A DNA stretch of 64,000 bases from Flavobacterium chryseum (GTDB lineage: Bacteria > Bacteroidota > Bacteroidia > Flavobacteriales > Flavobacteriaceae). The notes below the pieces were generated by a model. That model made no database searches, was not told the origin of the DNA, and was given only the letters and a program-made list of their open reading frames with translations. Below are positions 28,974 to 37,543 of this stretch, piece by piece. Made by a program: the position numbers and the translations under genes. Each line of letters starts with the position of its first letter. The stretch's first letter is position 1. The stretch covers positions 248,001 through 312,000 of the forward strand of contig NZ_SNWW01000002.1 of the NCBI RefSeq assembly GCF_004362015.1. The letters are read 5' to 3'.

Positions 28974-30431
28974 TTATTTTGTTTCGGCTAAACCACGGGT
29001 TAACCAACCTCTTTTATTTGCTGTTGCAATAGCGTATGGTGTAATCCAGAATAAACTGAAAGTATAAAAAACACTATACGAATACGCCCAAAGTGAGTCT
29101 TTCAAATTATATCTTTTAGCATAAAATATAACTGGGAAAGTTGATATTACTAAGATACTTGCAAGCGTTGAGCTAAAAAACAATAACGGGTGTGTTGCTA
29201 TAAAAATAAACATGAATATCAAAAACGGATAAGACATTATCATTTTTAGCGATTGATTGATAAGTAATAATCTTGAACCAAATTTAGATCCTTCTCTAAA
29301 ATTGGTAAAAACAAATTTAGACATCGCTATGTTTTCACGAACATTACTTCTCGCCCATCTCACAAACATTTTATACAAACCTGTATATTCTTCAGGAACA
29401 TTTGTCAATACCAAGGCGTTTCTTTGAAACAATACATGCTGTCCTTGTTTTAAAATCATATTGGTCATGGCGCGGTCTTCACCAATATCTGATGGCTGCC
29501 CCATAAAAGTCTGGTTGATCCATTCGTCAAGACATGCAAAAACGGCTGTTTTACGATAAGCTGCCGCAGCGCCCGGAGTACAAAGTACAGAACCTAACAT
29601 ACTTTCTGCAGAACGCATGAATTCAAAACTCATTACGAAACTTACATTTAGCATTTTTGGAAGTATTGCTTTTTTATTGTTTAAAACCTGAACGTTTCCT
29701 GCTACTGCCCCACAATTTTCGTTCGTTACAAATGGACTAACTAAATTACGTAAAGTATCTTTTTTTACAATAGAATCACTGTCTACAGTAACGAAAATAT
29801 CTCCCGTTCCAAGTTCAAATCCACGGTGAAGTGCGTGACGTTTTCCTTTGTTTTCCGGTTGTTGAAAAATGGTTAAACGATCGCCTAATCTTATTTTTGC
29901 CTGTTGCATCCAATACCATGTATCATCTTTACTTCCATCATCAATAGCAAGCAATTGCATTTTTTGTTCCGGAAAGTCACTGGCCGCAAGACTTATTAAA
30001 GTATCCCAAACTAATTTTCCTTCGTTGTATGCAGGAACAATTACGGTACAAGTTGGCAATAATTCATCTGAAACAGATTCGATTGGTTTGTAACGAAGAT
30101 ATAAATACGCATTATATAGAAATGATGCTGTTTGAAAAAAGAACAACACCATTGTAAAAATAAGAAATGGATATCCCCAGGTTGAATCTATTCTGTCTAA
30201 TTGAAATTGATCAAAATCGGGTTGGAATTGATACACTAAAAAAGCACCAATTAACATTAATGCAAATGTGCCAACGAGTACAAAAGAACCAAACGGATTT
30301 GATTTTCTTGCAATATTATTGTTTGGTTTATCGTTATCTATACGGAAAATGGAATTGTTTAATGTATTTTCGGCTTTTATAGCTTCACTTGAAGAGTAAA
30401 ATTGTTTTGAGATGATTGTTTCGCTTTCCAT
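28974..30431 (-). CDS. Membrane glycosyltransferase family 2 (processive type)
   Basis: A 485-residue inner-membrane enzyme. Two N-terminal membrane segments precede a GT-A catalytic domain with CTVIVPAYNEGK, LLAIDDGSKDD, VTVDSDS for metal and UDP-sugar binding, DIGEDRAMTN for the base, and RWARSN in place of the Q-x-x-R-W motif; at least three more segments follow. This is the layout of hyaluronan synthase, NodC and PgaC-like enzymes that polymerise and export a polysaccharide. The polymer is unknown. No partner gene is next to it; it has its own terminator. Confidence 0.85.
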   Translation of the reverse strand: MESETIISKQFYSSSEAIKAENTLNNSIFRIDNDKPNNNIARKSNPFGSFVLVGTFALMLIGAFLVYQFQPDFDQFQLDRIDSTWGYPFLIFTMVLFFFQTASFLYNAYLYLRYKPIESVSDELLPTCTVIVPAYNEGKLVWDTLISLAASDFPEQKMQLLAIDDGSKDDTWYWMQQAKIRLGDRLTIFQQPENKGKRHALHRGFELGTGDIFVTVDSDSIVKKDTLRNLVSPFVTNENCGAVAGNVQVLNNKKAILPKMLNVSFVMSFEFMRSAESMLGSVLCTPGAAAAYRKTAVFACLDEWINQTFMGQPSDIGEDRAMTNMILKQGQHVLFQRNALVLTNVPEEYTGLYKMFVRWARSNVRENIAMSKFVFTNFREGSKFGSRLLLINQSLKMIMSYPFLIFMFIFIATHPLLFFSSTLASILVISTFPVIFYAKRYNLKDSLWAYSYSVFYTFSLFWITPYAIATANKRGWLTRGLAETK

Positions 30432-30646
30432 GTTGGGGTATTATTATTATTTTTTATTGATGGCTCTTACTTAAAAATTATTTTTGTGTTGTGAATCTTT
30501 TTCAGAAACACATTATCTCAGTTAGCAACCAACATGCCATTATCACTTTTCGCTGTAATAGAGCGGTTTACCTGATTTCAATAAATTTTTAAGTGTATAA
30601 ATTTTACTCATTTGGTATACAGTATACACATAAAACGCAGGCAATA

Positions 30647-30776
30647 GAACGCAGATGACGCGGATTCGCTAAAGCGAAAACACGGATAAAACTGATTTTC
30701 TACTTTGTCTTCTATGATTAAAAAAAATCCTTGTCAATCCGTGTCTTTACGAAGTAAATCCGCGTCATCCGCGTTC
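30647..30776. repeat. GAACGCAGATGACGCGG palindromic element (inverted copy)
   Basis: This is the same family as 17284-17418 in the opposite orientation: the left arm contains TTCGCTAAAGCGAA and the right arm TTTACGAAGTAAA, reversed relative to the first copy. It lies in the 457-base divergent gap 30432-30888, which otherwise holds only AT-rich sequence with a short GTATAC direct repeat near 30615-30627. Confidence 0.82.
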
Positions 30777-30888
30777 AATTTTTAAGCTTTCATTTGAAAT
30801 TCATGTTATAAAATATTTTTTTTCAAAAATTTGTCCAATCCTGAAAGTTCGATTGTCATTAGGGTATAACATTTAAAAATTATACAAC

Positions 30889-31341
30889 ATGGAAACTAGA
30901 ATTAATGCATTCGAAAAAGGTCAAAAAGCGTTAAGTACTTTATTTGGAATCAGCGCTTATTTAAAAAAATCAGGACTTGAAAAATCTTTAATCGATTTAG
31001 TAGATTTTAGAGTATCTCAAATTAATAGCTGTGCGTATTGTTTAGATATGCACTCTAAAGAAGCTTTGGCAACCGGAGAAACGCCTCAACGTTTGTTTGG
31101 TTTAAGTGCCTGGAGAGAAACTCCGTATTATACTGCAAAAGAAAGAGCCGCATTGGCTTACGCCGAAGCTGTAACGGCTTGTCACGTTCCTGATGAAATA
31201 TATGCAATTGCAAAAAGTGAATTTTCTGATGAAGAATTGATTGATCTTACTTTGGTAATTACGACAATCAATACCTGGAACCGTTTTAACCTTGCTTTTC
31301 CTAATACTCCGGGAACTTACAGAGTGGGACAATTTGGATAA
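30889..31341 (+). CDS. AhpD-like / carboxymuconolactone decarboxylase family protein
   Basis: A 150-residue AhpD-fold protein. The redox motif is in INSCAYCLDMHSKEAL, with C48, C51 and H55, as in alkylhydroperoxidases that reduce peroxides with a thiol partner. The substrate is not known. It stands on the same strand as a DGPF-type YCII protein and an ECF sigma factor, a setting typical of small oxidative-stress or signalling units controlled by ECF41/ECF42-like sigma factors. A dispersed palindrome, 31418-31495, follows it. Confidence 0.88.
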   Translation: METRINAFEKGQKALSTLFGISAYLKKSGLEKSLIDLVDFRVSQINSCAYCLDMHSKEALATGETPQRLFGLSAWRETPYYTAKERAALAYAEAVTACHVPDEIYAIAKSEFSDEELIDLTLVITTINTWNRFNLAFPNTPGTYRVGQFG

Positions 31342-31417
31342 ATAAACTGAGGCTGTTTTTTATGTGATGTAAAAGATTAAATTTATGTCTCCTAAGCAGC
31401 TTTTGTGTACAATTATT

Positions 31418-31495
31418 AAACACATAGAAACATAGATTCTAAAATTTTAATTTTTAATTCTCAATTTTTAATCAAATCGATATTTCTATGTGTTT
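31418..31495. repeat. AAACACATAGAAACATAGA palindromic element
   Basis: The left arm AAACACATAGAAACATAGAT pairs with a right arm ending ATATTTCTATGTGTTT; the middle is AT-rich with repeats of TTTTTAATT. It fills the gap between the AhpD-like and YCII genes. Confidence 0.75.
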
Positions 31496-31525
31496 AAAAT
31501 CAAAACAAATTAAAAAACAAAAACA

Positions 31526-31864
31526 ATGAATGAGTTCATATTAATTTTCAGAAGAGATTTTTTATCAAAAGAAATACAGCCTTCTCCGGAAGAAATGCAA
31601 CAGCACTTTCAGCAATGGCAAAACTGGTTTGGAGGTTTGGCAGCGCAGGATAAACTTGCAAGACCGCTGCAACGCTGGGATGGAGAAGGAAAAATCGTAA
31701 ATAAAAACAAAGGCATTACAGATGGGCCTTTTGTTGAAATAAAAGAATCTATTGGCGGTTTAATTATAATTAAAGCCAAAGATTACGACGAAGCGGCAGC
31801 AATTGCACAAGACTGTCCGATTTTGAATTTAGGCGGGAATGTTGAGATACGAATGGCGGTTTAG
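31526..31864 (+). CDS. YCII-related protein with DGPF motif
   Basis: A 112-residue YCII-fold protein. The name-giving DGPF motif is at residues 66-69 within GITDGPFVEIKE, and GGLIIIKAKDYDEA follows. DGPF proteins are the conserved genomic partners of ECF42 sigma factors, and an ECF42-like gene lies next downstream. Their reaction is unknown; the fold is that of a small ferredoxin-like dimer with an acid-base His/Asp pair in some relatives. It is separated from the sigma gene by a 224-base repeat. Confidence 0.9.
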   Translation: MNEFILIFRRDFLSKEIQPSPEEMQQHFQQWQNWFGGLAAQDKLARPLQRWDGEGKIVNKNKGITDGPFVEIKESIGGLIIIKAKDYDEAAAIAQDCPILNLGGNVEIRMAV

Positions 31865-31930
31865 ATTTTAGACTTCTTAGATTATTCGATATTGGACTTC
31901 TTAGATTTAGATTTAATTGCGCAAAGTTGT

Positions 31931-32154
31931 GTCATTTCGAAGGATGAGACTCGAGCGATAGCGACAGACGAAGTATATCTCCTCCGGCAAGATTATAAAA
32001 CAATTCTATCAAGAAAGTTCCGGAGGAACAAAACATATTATAGGGATGGATTTTAATCCATTCTCGATAAAGATTGAAGAGTTTGATTGCGGATTATTAG
32101 GATGTGATTTACTTCGTCTGTCGCTATCGCTCGAGTCTCCTCCGTAGAGATGAC
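31931..32154. repeat. Composite GTCATTTCGA palindromic element (224 bases)
   Basis: The outer ends are GTCATTTCGAAGGA and TAGAGATGAC. Long inner arms follow (GACTCGAGCGATAGCGACAG against CTGTCGCTATCGCTCGAGTC), and a second inverted pair, TCCTCCGG and CCGGAGGA, is nested inside. It occupies most of the 325-base gap 31865-32189, preceded by TTAGACTTCTTAGATT-type repeats like those at 61421-61571. This is the longest member of the family in the window. Confidence 0.85.
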
Positions 32155-32189
32155 ACAATACTTTGACAAAGATTTCAACACAACATTAC

Positions 32190-33422
32190 ATGAACAACCA
32201 GGAACTCCTACCCAATTTATTCAGAACCGAATATCAAAAAATCGTTTCTGTACTTTGTAATCTATTCGGAATTCATCATATTGAAATTGCGGAAGATATT
32301 GTGAGCGATACTTTTGTGGCGGCTTCAGAAATCTGGGCAATAAAAGGAATTCCCGAAAATCCTACAGCGTGGCTTTATACAGTGGCTAAAAACAAAACCA
32401 AAAATTACTTTAAGAGAAATGCTATTTTCGAAAACAAAATTGTTTCTGAAATAAAATACAACACACCGCTAAACAATCCTGAAACAGAAATTGATTTGTC
32501 TGAAAAAAATATTGCTGATAGTCAATTGGCTATGATATTTACGGTTTGTAATCCTTGTAATTCTGATGAAGCGCAGATTGCCCTTGCTTTAAACTTATTG
32601 TGCGGTTTTGGAATAAGTGAAATTGCAGATGCTTTTCTTTCTAATAAAGAAGTGATTTATAAAAGAATCAATCGCGCGAAGGAAAAACTCAAAGAAGAAA
32701 ACATCAAAATTCAAAATCCGAGCAAGACACAGGTAAACGACCGAATAGAAACGGTTCTTAAAACCATTTATCTACTTTATTCTGAGGGTTATTATTCTAC
32801 TTCGCAAAATACGACTTTACGTAAAGACCTTTGTTCTGAAGCGATGCGACTTACTTTTTTACTAATTCAGAATAAAGCAACCAATTTGCCTGCAACCAAT
32901 GCATTAATGGCGTTAATGTGTTTTCACTCTTCCCGATTTGAAGCCCGAACTACTGAAAGCGGCGAAATAATCTTATATCAGGATCAGGATGAATTGCTGT
33001 GGAACCAGGAATTAATTGATAAGGGAATTTATTTTCTGGGTAAATCTTCATCTGGAAATACGCTTTCAAAATACCATCTTGAAGCTGGAATCGCCTATTG
33101 GCATACACAGAAAAAAGATACGCCGGAAAAGTGGCAGCATATTTTAGAATTATACAACAATCTGATCATTTTAGAATATTCTCCAATTGTTGCCTTAAAC
33201 AGAACTTACGCTTTATCGAAAGTAACAAGTAAGCAAGAAGCGATTGTTGAAGCTGAAAAACTGAACCTAACTGACAATCATTTCTATTATTCTTTGCTAG
33301 GGAATTTATATACGGATTTTGATAACCAAAAAGCCAGAAAGCATTTTGAAACCGCAATTGGCCTGGCCAAAACAACTTCTGACAAAAATATTATAAGCAA
33401 AAACATGCAGCAGCTTCGCTAA
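32190..33422 (+). CDS. ECF42-like sigma factor with C-terminal TPR-like extension
   Basis: A 410-residue sigma factor. Residues about 5-75 are sigma region 2 (AEDIVSDTFVAASEIW, NPTAWLYTVAKNKTKNYF); region 4 follows at about 130-180 (LCGFGISEIADAFLSNKEVIYKRINRAKEKL). The long remainder, with SPIVALNRTYALSKV and tetratricopeptide-like helices, is the extension characteristic of ECF42. These factors are usually linked to DGPF genes and regulated by that extension instead of an anti-sigma factor. I start at ATG 32190; a TTG 27 bases upstream lies in a dispersed repeat word. Confidence 0.88.
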   Translation: MNNQELLPNLFRTEYQKIVSVLCNLFGIHHIEIAEDIVSDTFVAASEIWAIKGIPENPTAWLYTVAKNKTKNYFKRNAIFENKIVSEIKYNTPLNNPETEIDLSEKNIADSQLAMIFTVCNPCNSDEAQIALALNLLCGFGISEIADAFLSNKEVIYKRINRAKEKLKEENIKIQNPSKTQVNDRIETVLKTIYLLYSEGYYSTSQNTTLRKDLCSEAMRLTFLLIQNKATNLPATNALMALMCFHSSRFEARTTESGEIILYQDQDELLWNQELIDKGIYFLGKSSSGNTLSKYHLEAGIAYWHTQKKDTPEKWQHILELYNNLIILEYSPIVALNRTYALSKVTSKQEAIVEAEKLNLTDNHFYYSLLGNLYTDFDNQKARKHFETAIGLAKTTSDKNIISKNMQQLR

Positions 33423-33540
33423 TAAAGTTGACATTTTTAGATTTTTTTTATTTTTCTCAATTTTTTTATTTTTCTATCGCGAATATTTCTAAAATGCTAT
33501 TTATTTTAATTAAACATCTGTTAAATCTTAATAAATAATT

Positions 33541-33571
33541 TTTGAAAATGTTTTGGAAAAACGTATATTTG
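33541..33571 (+). promoter_or_regulatory. Promoter of the kai operon (TTTG, 19 bases, TATATTTG)
   Basis: TTTG at 33541-33544 and TATATTTG at 33564-33571 are 19 bases apart, a full match to the Bacteroidota consensus. The GTG of kaiC lies 23 bases after the -7 box. The six genes that follow have no other gap large enough for a promoter. Confidence 0.72.
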
Positions 33572-33593
33572 AGTAAATACAATATTTATTAGC

Positions 33594-35273
33594 GTGCAAG
33601 AAAAAGAAAAATCACATAGTTTTATATTTCCCAAAACTCCTACAGGAGTAGACGGCCTAGATGAGATTACTGATGGTGGATTTCCGAAAGGACGACCTAC
33701 ACTAATCTGCGGTGGCGCCGGCTGCGGAAAGACATTGTTATCGATGCAATTCCTTATTAAAGGAATTACAGACTATAACGAGCCCGGAGTTTTCATGTCT
33801 TTTGAAGAACCCTCCCTCGACCTTACTTTAAATGTTAAGTCTCTTGGTTTTGACCTTGAGCAACTTAAAGCAGATAAAAAACTCGTAGTTGACCATGTTA
33901 GGGTTGAAAGATCCGAAATTGAAGAAGCTGGAGAATATGATCTCGACGGATTATTTATTAGATTAGAACATGCAATCGATTCGATAAATGCAAAGCGTGT
34001 TGTTCTCGATACTATCGAATCTTTATTCGCCGGTCTTGATAATCAGGCTATTCTTAGAGCTGAGCTTCGTAGATTATTTCATTGGCTTAAAACCAAAGGC
34101 GTAACAGCGATTATAACAGGTGAACGCGGTGAAGCAACTTTAACGCGTCAGGGATTAGAAGAATACGTTTCAGATTGTGTTATTGTTTTAGACCATCGTG
34201 TTACGGAACAGGTTTCTACCAGAAGGCTTAGAATTGTAAAATATAGAGGGTCAACTCACGGAACAAACGAATATCCTTTTCTTATTGATGAGGAAGGAAT
34301 TTCGGTTCTTCCTATTACATCGCTAAGACTAGATAATGAAGTTTCTTCAGACATTATTCCTACCGGAGTTCCCGGATTAAATGACATGTTTCAGGGTGGT
34401 GGTTTTTATCGAGGTAGTAATATACTAGTATCAGGAACTGCCGGTACAGCTAAAACTACTATTGCCTGTTATTTTGCCAATGAACAGTGCGAAAAAAATG
34501 AAAAAACCATTTATTTTGCTTTTGAAGAATCTCCGCAGCAATTGGTTAGAAATATGAAATCGATAGGTATTGACCTTGATAAACATATCAAAAAGGGCAA
34601 TTTACAAATCCATTCTTCACGTCCGTCGCTTAATGGCCTTGAACTGCATTTGTTAACCCTTAGAAAACTAATCAGAGAATTTAAACCTACTACCATAATT
34701 ATTGATCCTATCAGTAATTTGGTAACCGTAGGAAGCGAACATGAAGTTCGTTCTATGCTGGTTAGGCTTATAGATATGCTAAAAGCAAATAATATTACGG
34801 CTCTTTTTACTTCTTTAAACAAACAAACTGATAATGTCAGACCTGATCTTGCAGAAGAATCAGTATCTTCTTTGGTGGACACCTGGATTACAGTGCGCGA
34901 TATGGAAGGAATAGGAGAAAGAAATCGTGGAATATTCATTGTAAAAGCACGTGGAATGGGACATTCTAATCAGGTTAGAGAGTTTGTAATTACACAAAAA
35001 GGAATAGAATTATTAGATGTTGAAATAGGTCCGGAAGGAATACTTACAGGTACCGCCAGACAATCAAATCATTTTAAGAAAACCATTACGGAAATTAAGC
35101 TTCAAAACGAAATTAGCAGAAAAGACAGAGAAATTATGCGTAAACGCAAAGTTCTTGAAGCTAATATAGAAGCTCTTAAAAATGAATTTGAATCTGCTGA
35201 GGAAGAATTAAGTATTTTGAAAGCAACAGAAGAATTGCAGGAAAAACTGGCTTCTGAAAAAAAACAACAATAA
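33594..35273 (+). CDS. kaiC: KaiC-family double-domain ATPase
   Basis: A 559-residue KaiC homologue with two RecA-like domains. CI has Walker A GGAGCGKT (40-47) and catalytic glutamates E71-E72 (FMSFEEPS); CII has GTAGTAKT (281-288), with alanine for the last P-loop glycine, and E311-E312 (FAFEESP). The place of the S431/T432 autophosphorylation pair of cyanobacterial KaiC is occupied by S425-S426 in ESVSSLVD, while T426 appears replaced by A420. A C-terminal coiled coil replaces the KaiA-binding tail. The start is GTG 33594. It heads an operon with two kaiB genes and a kinase and probably works as a timer or stress module; no kaiA is present. Confidence 0.93.
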   Translation: MQEKEKSHSFIFPKTPTGVDGLDEITDGGFPKGRPTLICGGAGCGKTLLSMQFLIKGITDYNEPGVFMSFEEPSLDLTLNVKSLGFDLEQLKADKKLVVDHVRVERSEIEEAGEYDLDGLFIRLEHAIDSINAKRVVLDTIESLFAGLDNQAILRAELRRLFHWLKTKGVTAIITGERGEATLTRQGLEEYVSDCVIVLDHRVTEQVSTRRLRIVKYRGSTHGTNEYPFLIDEEGISVLPITSLRLDNEVSSDIIPTGVPGLNDMFQGGGFYRGSNILVSGTAGTAKTTIACYFANEQCEKNEKTIYFAFEESPQQLVRNMKSIGIDLDKHIKKGNLQIHSSRPSLNGLELHLLTLRKLIREFKPTTIIIDPISNLVTVGSEHEVRSMLVRLIDMLKANNITALFTSLNKQTDNVRPDLAEESVSSLVDTWITVRDMEGIGERNRGIFIVKARGMGHSNQVREFVITQKGIELLDVEIGPEGILTGTARQSNHFKKTITEIKLQNEISRKDREIMRKRKVLEANIEALKNEFESAEEELSILKATEELQEKLASEKKQQ

Positions 35274-35274
35274 G

Positions 35275-35571
35275 ATGAAAGAAGAAGTTGTAGCCGAATG
35301 GCAATTAAGATTATATATCGCAGGGCAAACGCCAAAATCGATTACGGCACTTGAAAATATTAAAAAATATGCCGAAGAGCATTTGAAAGGAATTTACAGC
35401 ATTGAGATAGTAGATTTACTTAAAAATCCTCAATTGGCCGAAGGTGACCAGATTTTCGCTGTACCAACATTAGTTAGAAAGTTCCCGGAACCCATTCGCA
35501 AGATCATTGGTGATCTTTCGAATGAAGAACGCGTACTTGTGGGGCTTAATATTAAACCATTAAACTCATAG
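35275..35571 (+). CDS. kaiB: KaiB-family protein (first copy)
   Basis: A 98-residue thioredoxin-like KaiB homologue: [21 protein letters not shown] at the N-terminus, [18 protein letters not shown] in the middle, and the switch region [21 protein letters not shown]. In cyanobacteria KaiB binds the KaiC CI ring after changing fold. It starts one base after the kaiC stop, so translation is coupled. It differs clearly from the second copy, which suggests distinct partners. Confidence 0.93.
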   Translation: MKEEVVAEWQLRLYIAGQTPKSITALENIKKYAEEHLKGIYSIEIVDLLKNPQLAEGDQIFAVPTLVRKFPEPIRKIIGDLSNEERVLVGLNIKPLNS

Positions 35572-35575
35572 AAAA

Positions 35576-35875
35576 ATGGACGATTCCTCTGATGGCTCTA
35601 GTGCAAATAGATATAAATTTATGCTTTTTGTTTCTGGTATGTCTGTTAAGTCCGGGCATGCTATTGAAAACCTGCGTCGTATTTGTGATCAATATCTTGA
35701 AAATAACTACGAACTAGAAATTATAGATATCAGTCGTGATACAGATCAGGCAGTTATACATCAAATAGTAGCAATACCTACTTTAATAAAAACAAATCCT
35801 GCTCCAAGAAGAATAATATTGGGCGATTTGTCAGATAAAGAAAAGGTGTTGAGAATCTTAAATATACGCGAATAA
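35576..35875 (+). CDS. kaiB: KaiB-family protein (second copy)
   Basis: A 99-residue KaiB homologue with a short serine-rich lead, then KFMLFVSGMSVKSGHAIENL, LEIIDISRDTDQA and IVAIPTLIKTNPAPRRIILGDL. It starts 4 bases after the first kaiB. Its stop codon (TAA, 35873-35875) is followed at once, in the same reading frame, by the TTG start of the histidine kinase. KaiB fold plus histidine kinase is the domain order of cyanobacterial SasA, so this copy may be the sensory half of a split SasA-like kinase; that is inference. Confidence 0.92.
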   Translation: MDDSSDGSSANRYKFMLFVSGMSVKSGHAIENLRRICDQYLENNYELEIIDISRDTDQAVIHQIVAIPTLIKTNPAPRRIILGDLSDKEKVLRILNIRE

Positions 35876-37129
35876 TTGAAGGACAATAATACAAATATCG
35901 AATCTCTACAAGCCGAAATAGATTTACTAAAAGAACAACTTTATGAATCTAATAGTATTGTTGATGCTATAAAGCAAGGAGATGTTGATGCATTGGTGGT
36001 AACAACAAAAGGAACTCCGCAACTTTATTCGCTTGAAACTGCCGACTATACTTTTAGATTGCTTATTGAGAAATTTGGACAGGGTGCGCTGAGTATCTCA
36101 AGAAACGGACTAGTATTATATTGCAATGAATACTTTTCAAAATTGGTAGGTATAGCTTCCGAAAAAATAATCGGAACTTATATAAATCAATATTTTCATA
36201 ATCCCGAAAATTTTGTTTCGCTTATTGAAGCTTTAAAATTTGGGATTACGGCTCATGAAATACAGTTTGAAACCAACAGTCTTATAAAAGTTTTTCCCGC
36301 GCATATTGCACTAACAGATCTTGAACCGTCTGTTGATGCGATTGGAATTGTGGTAACAGATCTTACAGAAAAGAAAAGACAGGAGGAAGCACTGATACGC
36401 CATCAAAAAGAACTCGAAGAAAACATACACGAATTAAATAAAACCAACAAAAATCTTGAAGAATTCATTCATGTCATATCGCATGATTTAAAAGAACCCT
36501 TAAGAAAAATTGTAATGCATAATGGCAAGATTGACGGTACTTATCTTAATGAAACAGATGCCCGATCAATAGGTATTATGAAATCAGCTGCATTACGATT
36601 AAATTCACTTGTTGATGATTTGGTGCAATATTCGTCGCACACTGCACAGGAAGAACGTACAGAAATTAATTTAGAGGAAATAATTTCAGAAGTAATAGAT
36701 GACCTTGAAATTATAATTACCGATAAAAAAGCCACTATTCAGGTAGGACAACTGCCTTTGATACAAGCTTCGAGAGTGCAAATGCGCCAGCTTTTTTCAA
36801 ATCTTATTTCAAATGCAATTAAATACAGCAGAACAGATGTTCCGCCAATAATTCAAATTTCTCAAACAGAATATTTTGAATCTGAAATAGCCAATAAAAT
36901 AAATCAGTTTGTAAAAATTCAGATAAAAGACAATGGTATTGGAATGGAGAAAAACCATCTGAATAAAATTTTCACCATATTTCAGCGTTTACATGCTAGA
37001 AGTGAGTATTCCGGAAACGGTATTGGACTTGCTATCTGCAAAAAAATAATGGAAAATCATTCCGGACATATAACTGTAGAAAGTAATCCGAATGAAGGTA
37101 CCACATTTAATCTTTATTTCCCAATCTAA
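35876..37129 (+). CDS. PAS histidine kinase of the kai operon (TTG start)
   Basis: A 417-residue soluble kinase. A short coiled coil leads into SIVDAIKQGDVDALVV, then a PAS domain (about 60-170), a second coiled coil, HisKA with VISHDLKEPLRKI and a HATPase (LISNAIKYSRTD, DNGIGMEKN, GNGIGLAICKKI). No ATG exists before roughly residue 215, so TTG 35876, directly after the kaiB TAA, must be the start; initiation probably depends on ribosomes finishing kaiB. Likely role: reading out the KaiC/KaiB state and phosphorylating the regulator downstream. Confidence 0.88.
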   Translation: MKDNNTNIESLQAEIDLLKEQLYESNSIVDAIKQGDVDALVVTTKGTPQLYSLETADYTFRLLIEKFGQGALSISRNGLVLYCNEYFSKLVGIASEKIIGTYINQYFHNPENFVSLIEALKFGITAHEIQFETNSLIKVFPAHIALTDLEPSVDAIGIVVTDLTEKKRQEEALIRHQKELEENIHELNKTNKNLEEFIHVISHDLKEPLRKIVMHNGKIDGTYLNETDARSIGIMKSAALRLNSLVDDLVQYSSHTAQEERTEINLEEIISEVIDDLEIIITDKKATIQVGQLPLIQASRVQMRQLFSNLISNAIKYSRTDVPPIIQISQTEYFESEIANKINQFVKIQIKDNGIGMEKNHLNKIFTIFQRLHARSEYSGNGIGLAICKKIMENHSGHITVESNPNEGTTFNLYFPI

Positions 37130-37543
37130 ATGCCACACTTACAAAACTTACATATTATTATTGCCGAAGATGATACTGATGACGCTGATGTAATTTACGA
37201 AACGTTTACTAACAATCCTAATTTTGGAAAAGTAAGTCTGGTTGCAAATGTTGAAGAACTTTTGAGCTATTTAAAAGATGAATCTAATGAAAACCCGGAC
37301 GTAATACTTACCGATATCAATATGCCCATAATTGATGGCATTGAAGCACTACAAGTAATTTTGAATACTAATGATTTAAAGTCAATTCCGTGCTTTGTTT
37401 ATTCAACCAGCATAAATCCTGCCTATAAAGAAAAGTGCGATTTAATGGGTGTAAAAGCCTATCTTATAAAGCCTTATTCTTTTGAAGCTTTTGAGGAAAT
37501 TCCGAAAAGTATCCTAAACATAATTGATCAGGAATCAGCATAA
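37130..37543 (+). CDS. Single-domain response regulator of the kai operon
   Basis: A 137-residue receiver with acidic residues in IIAEDDTDD, phosphoacceptor in VILTDINMPIIDG, switch residue in FVYSTS and lysine in YLIKPYSF. It has no output domain. Its ATG follows the kinase TAA with no gap, and its own stop overlaps the AraC gene start, so kinase, regulator and AraC protein are translated as a unit. It is the probable phosphoacceptor of the adjacent kinase. Confidence 0.88.
   Translation: MPHLQNLHIIIAEDDTDDADVIYETFTNNPNFGKVSLVANVEELLSYLKDESNENPDVILTDINMPIIDGIEALQVILNTNDLKSIPCFVYSTSINPAYKEKCDLMGVKAYLIKPYSFEAFEEIPKSILNIIDQESA

Noticed and set aside
32163..32189. Upstream TTG start for the ECF42-like gene
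   Set aside because: The extra nine residues come from the dispersed word CTTTGACAAAGATTT; ATG 32190 gives a normal sigma region 2.
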